This document shows, piece by piece, positions 1 to 8,082 of a stretch of 64,000 bases of DNA. Each line of letters starts with the position of its first letter. The stretch's first letter is position 1. Made by a program: the position numbers and the translations under genes. This DNA comes from Flavobacterium hibernum (GTDB lineage Bacteria > Bacteroidota > Bacteroidia > Flavobacteriales > Flavobacteriaceae), in contig NZ_JPRK01000023.1 in the NCBI RefSeq assembly GCF_000832125.1, positions 118,427 to 182,426 of the forward strand, read 5' to 3'. Below the pieces are notes generated by a model. The model was given only the letters and a program-made list of their open reading frames with translations, ran no database searches and was not told where the DNA came from.

Positions 1-984
1 AAATGACTTATGGGCAAACATATTATCGTAAGGTTCCGATGATTTGATTAAATCATCGCCTTTCCAGTCTGTCCAGTTTACTAAATCATTCGAAACTGCA
101 AAACGGTTAAATGCTCCTTGATTCCAACCTGTCCAAAAAGCTCCAAAATAGAACATTACCCAAGTATCATTAATACGCTGAATATAAGCATCTCCTGAGA
201 TTCCTTTATGATGATTGATTAAAGGTTTATCGCCATAACGTTTCCATTCTTTCATATCATTCGATACTGCCATAGCAATACGTTCTGCGCCTTTAGCAGG
301 ATTTATGCTATCACCACGGGCATTATAGTACATTATAAAATTGTGTCCTGTCAATTTATCTTTATCACGAATCACACTGTTTTTGTACATCGTACTATTA
401 TCCCACCATTTCGCATCTTTGTCTTTTGGTGTTAAAACCGGGTTTTCTAATCTTTGAAATTCGTGTGGTTTTGTTGGTGCTTCTTTTGTATACGCCATTC
501 CAATTGATAAAACGCCTGCTTCGTAACCTTTGCTATCGCCGCCAAAATAACTCATCCAGTATTTATCATCGTATTTTTCCCATTCGTAGCTTCCGCCCCA
601 AGTTGGGTCTTGTAAAGCAATATATCCTGCCTTTTGGTTAACGTCCCAATGTTTTTCGTTTTCTGAAAAAGACATTACTTTTCCTAGATATTTCCAGTCT
701 AAAAGATTGTCACTTTCTGCAAGCCAGGTTTCATAACCTCTTCCATCGTAAATTAAATAGGTCATATACCATTTACCGTCTTTTCTAAATACACTCGGAC
801 AATCCATTTTATATGAGTTGTCTGTGGGAACCATTACTAAACCGTATTTGTAAGGCGTTTTTACTTCATTGTAAATTTCCTGCATTACGGTTTCGGTAAT
901 TTCTCTTTTTTTGTATTTGGTGGCACAACTACTGATAAAAAGTGTTGTAATTCCAACCAAGAGATATTTTATTGTATTTTTCAT
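1..984 (-). CDS. GH43-like secreted lipoprotein (3' end outside window)
   Basis: The gene runs off the left edge; 328 N-terminal residues are visible from the ATG at 984. The start MKNTIKYLLVGITTLFISSC is a lipoprotein signal with the acylated Cys at residue 20, so the protein should be anchored in the outer or inner membrane. The rest has repeated Trp/Tyr-rich blade motifs (DCPSVFRKDGKWYMTY, EWKRYGDKPL, DLVNWTDWKG) typical of five-bladed beta-propeller glycosidases of the GH43/GH32/GH117 type. I infer arabinosidase or xylosidase-like activity on a plant polysaccharide side chain. It follows two other secreted glycosidases on the same strand, but repeat-filled gaps separate them. The exact GH family is uncertain. 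Confidence 0.72.
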   Translation of the reverse strand, partial: MKNTIKYLLVGITTLFISSCATKYKKREITETVMQEIYNEVKTPYKYGLVMVPTDNSYKMDCPSVFRKDGKWYMTYLIYDGRGYETWLAESDNLLDWKYLGKVMSFSENEKHWDVNQKAGYIALQDPTWGGSYEWEKYDDKYWMSYFGGDSKGYEAGVLSIGMAYTKEAPTKPHEFQRLENPVLTPKDKDAKWWDNSTMYKNSVIRDKDKLTGHNFIMYYNARGDSINPAKGAERIAMAVSNDMKEWKRYGDKPLINHHKGISGDAYIQRINDTWVMFYFGAFWTGWNQGAFNRFAVSNDLVNWTDWKGDDLIKSSEPYDNMFAHKSF

Positions 985-1008
985 TTTGTATTATTATAAC
1001 ACGTTTTT

Positions 1009-1192
1009 GAACGCAGATGACACGGATTTACTTCGTAAAGACGCAGATCAAAAACGGATTTTTTTCTTTTCAACTTTTCAATTTAGCATCTTTGTCAAAG
1101 TTTAAAACTTTGACAAAGATTGTGCGCATTTAAAATAAAAACAGCAGCGTAAATCCGCGTCTTTACGAAGTAAATCTGTTTTATCCGCGTTC
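1009..1192. repeat. Nested inverted-repeat island
   Basis: Outer imperfect arms of about 40 bp (1009-1048 and 1151-1192) share the core ATTTACTTCGTAAAGACGC in opposite orientation. Nested inside is a near-perfect palindrome (1088-1120, arms ATCTTTGTCAAAGTTT). It fills the gap between two same-strand genes and has no coding potential. Similar nested structures occur at 60538-60866 and 62936-63079. Confidence 0.8.
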
Positions 1193-1198
1193 ACTTTT

Positions 1199-2872
1199 TC
1201 ACTTCAATTCCTTCAATCTGGATTCCATTACGTCTTTGTTCAGTTTTACTTTTACCATTCCCATTGGGTGAAATCTTCTTTTTAGGTCAATTGCTGCATA
1301 AACTATAGTGTAGACATCATTTCCTTCTGGAATTAAACATAAAGGTGTACGCATAATATCCCACCATTTATCGACTTTTGTTTCGATTGGAATATATCTT
1401 GCTTCACCCCATTTTTTTCCATCTTTGGATAATGAATAGGCAATCATGTTCGGCAAATGATGTCCCCAACCTTCCGGGCCTCCATCAAAAATAGCGATAT
1501 ACAAACCATTTGGAAGTTGGCTCACAATTGGATTCTCCACAAAAAACGGATGCATGGACTTAATTGGTGTATTTTCGTCTTTAATTCTAGTCCACGGTCC
1601 TTCTAAACTTTGAGATTCAGCCAAAGCTACAAACCAGCCTTTTCCTGATTTCTTCGGATAATCTGCCCAAGAATTGAACGGATATGCTCCGCTATAAAAT
1701 CCGAAGTATTTATCGCCTACTTTATAGGGAAAAAATGAGGCAACTCCTTGACGTCCTTCCCATGGTTGAGAATCTAAGCCGGGTTCCATAATGATACCCA
1801 TATCTTTATACGGACCTCCAATTCCGTTGATTCCTTCAACGGTTGATTCACAGCGCCAAATTCTACCAAATGAATGGTTTGGCTGTATTTCTTTATGAAC
1901 GGTATACGCTAAATAATAGCCGTACCATTTGTTTGCCTTTTCGTTAAAAACAGGCATATACGACCAAATAGCGGCACGGCGATCATTCATTGGGTTATCA
2001 TCCTCGGTTATGGCGTAAGTTCCGCTGGCTTGGTAGATTGTCGATTCACGTTTCCAATGAATTGCATCTTTACTAGTCCAATGTCCAATTTTGGTTTTTA
2101 CACGATCGTAATAATAATCAACTCCTATTTCTCCTGCTCTTTCTGTTGGAAACATATGATAGGTATCGCCAACTTTTACGACGCGTCCGCCTTCAAAACC
2201 ACCTTGAATTCCTTCTGTTCCGGGCATTCCTTCTTCAACAACGGGTTTGTTTTCACCGCCAATAATTTCGAAAAGCGGTTTTTCATCTGAAAATCCTTCA
2301 ACAATAAATGTTGGATTCCAAAGCTTTCCGTCTGGAAGTTCTGCATTTCTGGATTCTAATTTTTCTGAAGCTTTTACAACTCCTAAAACGATGAATAATC
2401 CTTTATTTTTAAACGAATATGTTGCTTCGAGACAAGAAAAAGCATACACGTCTATTGGAGGCAATCCTGTTATTGTAATTGCATTTTTTAGAATTAATTT
2501 AGCATTTGGATTATCATCAGTAAACTGAAAAAATTCCTTATTATCTTTTTCTTGAAAAACTCCAATAAGAATTTGTACTGATTCCTTAAATTTCAATTTT
2601 AAAGGAGCATTTGTTCCGTTTTTATAACTTTCTAACGGAAGTTCTATTCCCGTTAATCCTTCTAATTCTGGAGCAAGTTTAACAATGTTGTGTTTACTTC
2701 CTGAAAAAACATGAGCATACTTGGTTGTTTTGAAAGTTTTGTACTTATTGATTACTTCAAAAGATGCTGGTTTCCAAGCTGAGTTTTGTGCTGAAACTTG
2801 AATACAGATAGCTAAAAGCATTAGGAAAGTGCTTTTTAATTTGAAGTTGAATTTTGTATTTTTTGGTGACAT
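1199..2872 (-). CDS. Secreted beta-propeller glycoside hydrolase-like protein
   Basis: A 557-aa protein with an N-terminal signal peptide ending SAQ at about residue 29, so it is exported. An N-terminal all-beta stretch of about 200 residues precedes a C-terminal five-bladed propeller-like domain with GH43-type blade motifs (GRVVKVGDTYHMFPTERAG, IGHWTSKDAIHWKRES, SLEGPWTRI, FFVENPIVSQLPNG). The family is glycosidase-like, but I cannot assign catalytic acids with certainty, so substrate and GH number stay open. It lies between the GH43-like lipoprotein and the GH78 rhamnosidase on the same strand, which suggests a shared polysaccharide target. The start gives a complete signal peptide. Confidence 0.65.
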   Translation of the reverse strand: MSPKNTKFNFKLKSTFLMLLAICIQVSAQNSAWKPASFEVINKYKTFKTTKYAHVFSGSKHNIVKLAPELEGLTGIELPLESYKNGTNAPLKLKFKESVQILIGVFQEKDNKEFFQFTDDNPNAKLILKNAITITGLPPIDVYAFSCLEATYSFKNKGLFIVLGVVKASEKLESRNAELPDGKLWNPTFIVEGFSDEKPLFEIIGGENKPVVEEGMPGTEGIQGGFEGGRVVKVGDTYHMFPTERAGEIGVDYYYDRVKTKIGHWTSKDAIHWKRESTIYQASGTYAITEDDNPMNDRRAAIWSYMPVFNEKANKWYGYYLAYTVHKEIQPNHSFGRIWRCESTVEGINGIGGPYKDMGIIMEPGLDSQPWEGRQGVASFFPYKVGDKYFGFYSGAYPFNSWADYPKKSGKGWFVALAESQSLEGPWTRIKDENTPIKSMHPFFVENPIVSQLPNGLYIAIFDGGPEGWGHHLPNMIAYSLSKDGKKWGEARYIPIETKVDKWWDIMRTPLCLIPEGNDVYTIVYAAIDLKRRFHPMGMVKVKLNKDVMESRLKELK

Positions 2873-2915
2873 TGGTTATTTATTTTTTTATTGACTTCTG
2901 AATTTCTTCAATATT

Positions 2916-3023
2916 GTCATTTCGATCCCGAAGCTTCGGGAGAGAAATCACACTAGAAACTCTGTAACTGTAATCGACAATCTTTGCGGTTACGCGTGTG
3001 ATTTCTCCTTTCGTCGAAATGAC
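2916..3023. repeat. GTCATTTCGA inverted-repeat element, copy 1
   Basis: An element of about 108 bp bounded by GTCATTTCGA and TCGAAATGAC. The left arm contains the 14-bp palindrome CCCGAAGCTTCGGG (2927-2940) and then GAGAAATCACACTAG; the right arm has GTGTGATTTCTCC. A second copy at 15677-15785 has the palindrome in the opposite arm, so the two copies are inverted relative to each other. Confidence 0.85.
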
Positions 3024-3044
3024 AAACTAGACGCTACAAACTAC

Positions 3045-3086
3045 GTACTAATTACTATGTACTAATTACTATGTACTAATTACTAA
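3045..3086. repeat. 14-bp tandem repeat, three copies
   Basis: Three head-to-tail copies of GTACTAATTACTAT (3045, 3059, 3073; the last differs at its final base) directly after the GH78 stop codon. Likely replication slippage; no function is evident. Confidence 0.9.
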
Positions 3087-3090
3087 GAAC

Positions 3091-5277
3091 TTAAATAGCT
3101 TTATAACTCACTTTATATTCTACATTTGGTTTAACTGTCAATTGATATTTATTTTTGGCTAATTCTATAATAGTTCCAGAGTTTACTTTGGGTTTGGCTG
3201 AACTTTCAAAAATTAATTTCCCTTCTCCTTCACCTGCTTTTACTTTAATTTCTTTGGTACTGCAATACAATGCAACTTCTCCGTTTGGTGTTGGCACTTT
3301 TCCTTCCATCCATTTTAAACCTCCAAGATTTGGTTTAATTTCATATTCTGAATAACCCGGAGCAGTTGGTTTTACACCTAAATAATATTTTCCTAATAAA
3401 TAAATTGGACTCGCACCCCAAGCGTGGCAAAGGCTTTTTCCGTAAGGACGTCCATACATCGCCAAATGTTCTGTTCCTTTTTTCTTTGGATTGTATTCTT
3501 CCCAAAAAGATGTTGCGCCCTCGTTCAACATTCCACCCCAATAATCTTTCATTTCTTTTAAAACGTAATTCTGTTCGCCCATCGCACATAATGCTTCTAA
3601 CTCGTAAAAACGCATGTATGGTGTTGTGATTTGAAGAACATCTTTATTGAGTAACACCTTATTCTTTACACTTTGCTTTTGTTCTTCATTAAAATAATTA
3701 AAGAAAATACCAAACATATTAGCATATCTGGTTACAATGTTTTGTACTTTACCATCGATACGCTGGTGCTTCATCACGTTTTCTTTTTTATCCCAAAACA
3801 CCTCAAATAATTTTGCTTTTAAATCACTAGATAATTTTTGATATTGTTTTTGGTCTTCATTTTGGCCGGCAATTTTAGCACTAACTTCCATGGCTTCTAG
3901 GCTTCTTACTAAAAGCATTTGCTCAAAACTAACTTCGCCAGTTTTTGGTAATCCGTCTGCCCAATCAATAAAAACCCAATCGCCTTCTAGAGGTTCGAGG
4001 AATCCGTTTTTGTTTCTTCTTTCCAAGCAGAAATCCATAAGTGATTTCATTCGCGGATAAAAAGTTTTGATGAATTTCGTGTCGCCTGTGTGCAAGTAAT
4101 AATCGTAAACGCCTACAAACCAATAGAGCGAATAATCCATTATGATATTGACATGAGCCGTTACAGGATCTTTACCACGAAGTGCCAATAGCGTTCGCTC
4201 TACTGAAGCCGAATCAAAAAATAAATAATAATTCATTAAATAACTTTGATAAGCATCGCCAGACCAAACCCAACGGTCGCGTTTTATTCCGTCTATAAAA
4301 AATTCGCGAGATGTTAAATGCATTGTGTAGGCCGACACATCCCAAATTTGATTTAATTGTTGGTCTGATGATTTGAATGCTCCACGATAGTCTAATGGTA
4401 AATATTCGTAAAGCATTGAAATTGAATCGTATTTTACCGATGCATCTGCATGTACTTGAACATAACGGAATGCTTTTGATCCATTGTGTGTGTATGTTTC
4501 CGGCTGTTTTCCATCAAAAGATAAATGATCTAGTGTTTCGCATTTGGCAGAATCTAAAGCTTCTTCGCGAGATTCGCCATAATAAAGTGCTACTTTACCT
4601 TTTCCTTTTAAGCCGTGTATTTTAATGTAACCAAATGTTTCTTTACCAAAATCTACTAATTGACCACCAGCTATTTTTTCGGTTTTTTGGGCATTTAAAG
4701 GTTTTGTTGTTAGTTTAAATTGAGATGGTTTATTCTCCGGTGCATCAAAATTCCAAGAACCAACAGGAACCCAAGGTGTGCCAGATTGTTGTGCTTTTCC
4801 AGTTTCATCAATCCAAAGTTTATCTTCGTTGGTCACTTTCCAAGAGGCATCAGATTTAACATAATTACCAGCAATATAAATGGCTGGCAAGACTTCCTGA
4901 TTATAAACTTTGAAGGAAATTTTGTGTTTTCCTGCTGGAATTGTTATCGATTTTGGTTGTCCATAAACCTGAACACCATCTAAAAGTAATTGAAAAGGTC
5001 CTTCGGAGTAGATTTTTACCTCGTCTGGTTTTGGAATATCTACTTCTGTTTGAAAAGTTACTAAGGCATAAGGACTGTAATATTGCCAAAGCGGCGGAAA
5101 TACTGCTTCGCGTTCTGTACGTCTTACTTGCATTTTATTGCTTAACCAAACTTCAAAATCACCTGGATACCAGATCCATGTTGCTTCTTTAGATTTTTCC
5201 TGTGCCGATACCAAAGTACAAGTAAAAAGAGCGACAAAAAGAAGTATAACTTTAAAAAATGGAAAGCGGTTTTGCAT
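3091..5277 (-). CDS. Secreted alpha-L-rhamnosidase (GH78)
   Basis: A 728-aa protein with a signal peptide (cleavage near VSAQ, residues 23-26). It has an N-terminal beta-sandwich region, then the (alpha/alpha)6-barrel catalytic domain from about residue 300. The GH78 signature is seen as DGIKRDRWVWSGDA (residues 329-342), with a downstream acidic stretch EPLEGDWVFIDWADG and a C-terminal beta domain. It should remove terminal L-rhamnose from rhamnogalacturonan or rhamnosylated glycans in the periplasm or outside the cell. Length fits the family. A palindrome just upstream (5297-5317) is a possible operator. It is the first of three same-strand glycosidase genes; released rhamnose could enter the deoxysugar pathway encoded at 15.8-20.5 kb. 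Confidence 0.9.
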   Translation of the reverse strand: MQNRFPFFKVILLFVALFTCTLVSAQEKSKEATWIWYPGDFEVWLSNKMQVRRTEREAVFPPLWQYYSPYALVTFQTEVDIPKPDEVKIYSEGPFQLLLDGVQVYGQPKSITIPAGKHKISFKVYNQEVLPAIYIAGNYVKSDASWKVTNEDKLWIDETGKAQQSGTPWVPVGSWNFDAPENKPSQFKLTTKPLNAQKTEKIAGGQLVDFGKETFGYIKIHGLKGKGKVALYYGESREEALDSAKCETLDHLSFDGKQPETYTHNGSKAFRYVQVHADASVKYDSISMLYEYLPLDYRGAFKSSDQQLNQIWDVSAYTMHLTSREFFIDGIKRDRWVWSGDAYQSYLMNYYLFFDSASVERTLLALRGKDPVTAHVNIIMDYSLYWFVGVYDYYLHTGDTKFIKTFYPRMKSLMDFCLERRNKNGFLEPLEGDWVFIDWADGLPKTGEVSFEQMLLVRSLEAMEVSAKIAGQNEDQKQYQKLSSDLKAKLFEVFWDKKENVMKHQRIDGKVQNIVTRYANMFGIFFNYFNEEQKQSVKNKVLLNKDVLQITTPYMRFYELEALCAMGEQNYVLKEMKDYWGGMLNEGATSFWEEYNPKKKGTEHLAMYGRPYGKSLCHAWGASPIYLLGKYYLGVKPTAPGYSEYEIKPNLGGLKWMEGKVPTPNGEVALYCSTKEIKVKAGEGEGKLIFESSAKPKVNSGTIIELAKNKYQLTVKPNVEYKVSYKAI

Positions 5278-5296
5278 AGTTAGTTTATTTTGGGAC

Positions 5297-5317
5297 TAAA
5301 GATAAGTGTTATCTTTA
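5297..5317. promoter_or_regulatory. Perfect palindrome upstream of the rhamnosidase gene
   Basis: Nine-bp arms TAAAGATAA and TTATCTTTA are separated by GTG, 20 bp upstream of the GH78 start codon. It has no T-tract typical of a terminator and sits where an operator would act, so I read it as a candidate regulator site. The regulator is unknown. The rest of the gap 5318-5588 holds only a terminator (5490-5522). Confidence 0.45.
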
Positions 5318-5489
5318 CATTTCACACCCTGCACTATCCTGTTTAACACTCTTTATTTAACTTAAATACTATGTTTCAGATAATTTTAATGGATTTTTTT
5401 TATGTAATTCATCAAAATTTAGGTTATAATTTTTCAAAATCACAACCACTTGTCAGAATTATCATTCAGTACATCTTCGGATTGACCAC

Positions 5490-5522
5490 AAAAAAATGCT
5501 TCAATATTCATGAAGCATTTTT
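5490..5522 (-). terminator. Terminator after the SymE-like gene
   Basis: The stem AAAAATGCTTCA / TGAAGCATTTTT has a 7-nt loop and T-runs on both strands. It lies 67 bp past the stop of the SymE-like gene on the minus strand. Confidence 0.65.
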
Positions 5523-5588
5523 AAATTATTTTCTAAAGTTTATCTCGGCGTCTAATTTCTATTAAAGTAGAAAATCATTACTGAAAAC

Positions 5589-5798
5589 TTACTTGTTGAT
5601 CTTTTCATTTTCGGTATTAGTTGTAATGATGATTTTATTTTGCCGATGTTCAATCGTTACGAAATTCCCATAATTAAAACCGATTTTCTGAAGCCATTTT
5701 CCGCAAAGACGGATTTCAGGAAATATTACATAACGATGATATGCTCTTGCGATATGTTTGGGTTGAATTTTTAATCGTCTTTTCGCTGATTGTTTCAT
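5589..5798 (-). CDS. SymE-like toxin
   Basis: A 69-aa basic protein. Its centre, PEIRLCGKWLQKIGF followed by a hydrophobic strand IIIT, matches the SymE toxin family core (E. coli SymE has PAITLKGQWLEAAGF). The family has an AbrB-like fold; E. coli SymE is an SOS-induced protein repressed by an antisense RNA and reduces translation. Whether an antisense RNA exists here cannot be seen. The gene is divergent from an XRE-type regulator across an extremely AT-rich gap, a layout typical of toxin/regulator pairs. Function as a toxin is inferred from the family. Confidence 0.7.
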   Translation of the reverse strand: MKQSAKRRLKIQPKHIARAYHRYVIFPEIRLCGKWLQKIGFNYGNFVTIEHRQNKIIITTNTENEKINK

Positions 5799-5961
5799 TT
5801 TATTTCTCTTTTAACGAAACAAAAATAATAATAATTATACTACAAATAATAATTATATATTGTGAAATTATAATTTCATGTTGCTTTCAAGTAATTTCAT
5901 TATATTTTTTATTATATTTAAAATGCATCATATTTGCATAATATAGCAATAAATCATCATT

Positions 5962-6174
5962 GTGTCGAAACTTAAGTTAAATAGAATAAAAGTTGTTTTA
6001 GTTGAAAACAATAGAACTAGTAAGGAACTAGCCAATCATTTAGGTAAAACAGTAGCAACTGTTTCTCGTTGGTGTACAAATGAATATCAGCCTTCTATTG
6101 AAACACTTTACGAGGTTTCTAAATATTTGAAGGTTGATATTCGGGAGTTGTTGGTTTCGACTGCTAATAAATAA
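5962..6174 (+). CDS. XRE-family helix-turn-helix regulator
   Basis: A 70-aa single-domain Cro/C1-type HTH protein. Residues 5-60 contain the fold, with the recognition region TSKELANHLGKTVATVSRWC and the characteristic PSIETLYEVSKYLKVDIREL ending. An in-frame TAA at 5950 leaves the GTG at 5962 as the likely start. It probably represses itself and possibly the divergent SymE-like gene or the convergent OLD nuclease gene. Such small regulators often accompany toxin-antitoxin and defence genes. A CATATTTG box (one base off TAnnTTTG) lies about 30 bp upstream. Confidence 0.82.
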   Translation: MSKLKLNRIKVVLVENNRTSKELANHLGKTVATVSRWCTNEYQPSIETLYEVSKYLKVDIRELLVSTANK

Positions 6175-6175
6175 T

Positions 6176-6207
6176 AAAAAACGCTTTCTTATTAGGAAAG
6201 CGTTTTT
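6176..6207. terminator. Bidirectional terminator between XRE and OLD genes
   Basis: The stem AAAAAACGCTTTC / GAAAGCGTTTTT has a short loop, with A/T tracts on both sides. It starts immediately after the XRE stop and ends 15 bp before the stop of the convergent OLD gene, so it can serve both. Confidence 0.85.
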
Positions 6208-6222
6208 CATTTTTTTTATCAT

Positions 6223-7917
6223 CTAGGATTGTAATATTGTATTATTTACAAACTTACGTGCTTCTTCAAGTTCTTCACTTAATAGTAAGTCTTTTTCCAG
6301 AACTTTATTAACCCATTTGGGACCATGACCTCCCACACTTTTATCAAAAGCTTCAATTTCACCTAATTCCAAAATATGCAAATTTTTTTCTTTGAAAGCA
6401 CTTTGCACCTTATTAAATGATGCCGTGATGTCTCCTGCAGGAAGATAAGCTTTACCAGATGCTTTTGCTTGTGACCATGGCGATGACCTTTTAAGAAGAC
6501 TTTGAATATCTTTTATTTTTTGCTCAGGAATAATATTATCTGAAAATGAACTAAAAACCGAATTAATTTCTTCTTTCAATTTATCTGTTTCTAATTCCGG
6601 GCGTTTTACATCTATTGCCTTTTTGACTTTAATAAAATCAGATTTTATAATATTCCAATCTCCTCCGAGACTTTCATAAACAAATTTTGTTGGATTTTCA
6701 TCATGATAAAAATCAAAATCACCAATAATAGTTAATGGCACTTCTAATTCTCTTAGTGCTTTTATAATGACTGGAAAACGATGTTTTCCTCCTGATTGTA
6801 TAAAAAGTATATCAGGCGAAGAAATTTTTTCATTATCAACAATAGCACTAGTAATTGCACTATAAAATCTACAATCAGAATCGCTTTCTACTAAAGCTAC
6901 TCTTTTATGAAACAAACCATCTAATATATTTGAATGCCTTAAAATCGAATCTTTCCAAATGTTCTGCAAGTCAGTATTATTTAAAACTTTTACAGAATTG
7001 GCTGATTTGCTTCGCTCTATTCTTACTACAATTAACCTATCGACTGCACTTTCTAATAATCCTTTTAAAAAATGTTCACTATGTGTTGCAATAAAAAATT
7101 GTTTATCATTTCCTAACTTCTGCGAAATCATATGACCCAACAACATTGCTTGTGGAGGATGCAAAAAAGCTTCTGGTTCATCAATTAAGTTAACAAGAAA
7201 ATCTTCAGCAAATAATGACAAAAACAGACCAGCAAAACTTTTCATTCCATCGCCTTGTTCATGTAAAAAAGGTAATTCTCTTAATTTTTTTTGATATTCT
7301 GTCGAAACTCGATCATTTTCTGCTGTAACAATAGGTCTTTCTCCAACATGTAAAGGAATCTTTTTCCCAGCACCATGATTGACAATTACTTCTTCCCCAA
7401 ATGCTTGCTCAAAATATTTTGAGAACTGAAGTTCTTTATCTGTATCTTCTTTTAAAACATGAATTGCGTGTGTTCGCATCTCTTCCATAATATCAATATT
7501 CTCTGGAGGAGAAACTAAAGAAAGACGTCTAACAGTATCCATTGATTTTACTAAAAAATTTGAAATTGCTCCCACAGAACTCTGGCTTCCTCCAACTAAA
7601 CTATCCCAATACCCCTTAAGTGCATTCGCATCCATACCAGTATTACTACTGCTTTCATAATATCGATAACTTCCGTCTTTCTTTCTACTTTTTATAAGCT
7701 CTAAAAAATCATCAGCAGTCCCTGACGCTGAAACTTTCAATGACTTCAAAATTTCAATATTATATTTTTGTCCTTTAGTCAATTGAAAAATTTCACGGAG
7801 TGTTCGACTCTTACCACTATTATTTGGGCCTACAAATACCACTATGGAGTCCTTTTTTAAATCAACAGTTAAGTTGTTTTTAAATTCAAGTGAATTAAGC
7901 CAAAATTCAGTTTTCAT
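6223..7917 (-). CDS. OLD-family ATPase-TOPRIM nuclease, probable phage defence
   Basis: A 564-aa cytoplasmic protein. The ABC-type ATPase half has Walker A GPNNSGKS (residues 30-37), a signature-like QGDGMKSF (221-228), Walker B LVNLIDEPEA (241-250) and a switch His in ATHSEHF (279). The second half is a TOPRIM nuclease: the Glu in VALVESDSD (344) and the DxD in IIGDFDFY (400, 402). This is the order of the OLD family (P2 Old, Gabija GajA). Single OLD proteins cut DNA and several protect against phage. No UvrD-like partner or reverse transcriptase is adjacent, so Gabija or a retron is not supported and it is best called a stand-alone OLD. A good promoter lies at 7974-8005. Confidence 0.85.
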   Translation of the reverse strand: MKTEFWLNSLEFKNNLTVDLKKDSIVVFVGPNNSGKSRTLREIFQLTKGQKYNIEILKSLKVSASGTADDFLELIKSRKKDGSYRYYESSSNTGMDANALKGYWDSLVGGSQSSVGAISNFLVKSMDTVRRLSLVSPPENIDIMEEMRTHAIHVLKEDTDKELQFSKYFEQAFGEEVIVNHGAGKKIPLHVGERPIVTAENDRVSTEYQKKLRELPFLHEQGDGMKSFAGLFLSLFAEDFLVNLIDEPEAFLHPPQAMLLGHMISQKLGNDKQFFIATHSEHFLKGLLESAVDRLIVVRIERSKSANSVKVLNNTDLQNIWKDSILRHSNILDGLFHKRVALVESDSDCRFYSAITSAIVDNEKISSPDILFIQSGGKHRFPVIIKALRELEVPLTIIGDFDFYHDENPTKFVYESLGGDWNIIKSDFIKVKKAIDVKRPELETDKLKEEINSVFSSFSDNIIPEQKIKDIQSLLKRSSPWSQAKASGKAYLPAGDITASFNKVQSAFKEKNLHILELGEIEAFDKSVGGHGPKWVNKVLEKDLLLSEELEEARKFVNNTILQS

Positions 7918-7973
7918 ATTTTAATAAATTAATTTAATGTTAGATCAAAAGTCTTTTCTTATCTATATCCATT

Positions 7974-8005
7974 CAAATATAGTAGATTTTAAAGTATTTT
8001 AACAA
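7974..8005 (-). promoter_or_regulatory. Promoter of the OLD nuclease gene
   Basis: On the minus strand, TATATTTG (7981 to 7974) fits the Bacteroidota -7 consensus TAnnTTTG, with TTG (8005 to 8003) 21 nt upstream. It is about 57 bp before the start codon. Confidence 0.6.
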
Positions 8006-8025
8006 ACCTGCCCATTTGAAAAAAC

Positions 8026-8057
8026 AAAAACGCTTCCTTTATCAAGGAAGCGTTTTT
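8026..8057. terminator. Terminator after the sugar symporter gene
   Basis: The hairpin AAAAACGCTTCCTTT / AAGGAAGCGTTTTT has a 3-nt loop. On the minus strand it follows the symporter stop at 8083 and ends in a T-run. Confidence 0.85.
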
Positions 8058-8082
8058 AAAATTATAACAATTTGAAAAACTT

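Noticed and set aside
911..1105. A 64-codon plus-strand frame over the start of the GH43-like gene
   Set aside because: It overlaps the lipoprotein signal of the real gene and extends into the inverted repeat; no support as a gene.
5371..5565. A 64-codon plus-strand frame between the GH78 and SymE-like genes
   Set aside because: It runs through the terminator hairpin at 5490-5522, has no family resemblance and no promoter.
6223..7917. Gabija or retron-associated assignment for the OLD nuclease
   Set aside because: No UvrD-like helicase, reverse transcriptase or ncRNA gene is adjacent; neighbours are a SymE-like and an XRE gene.
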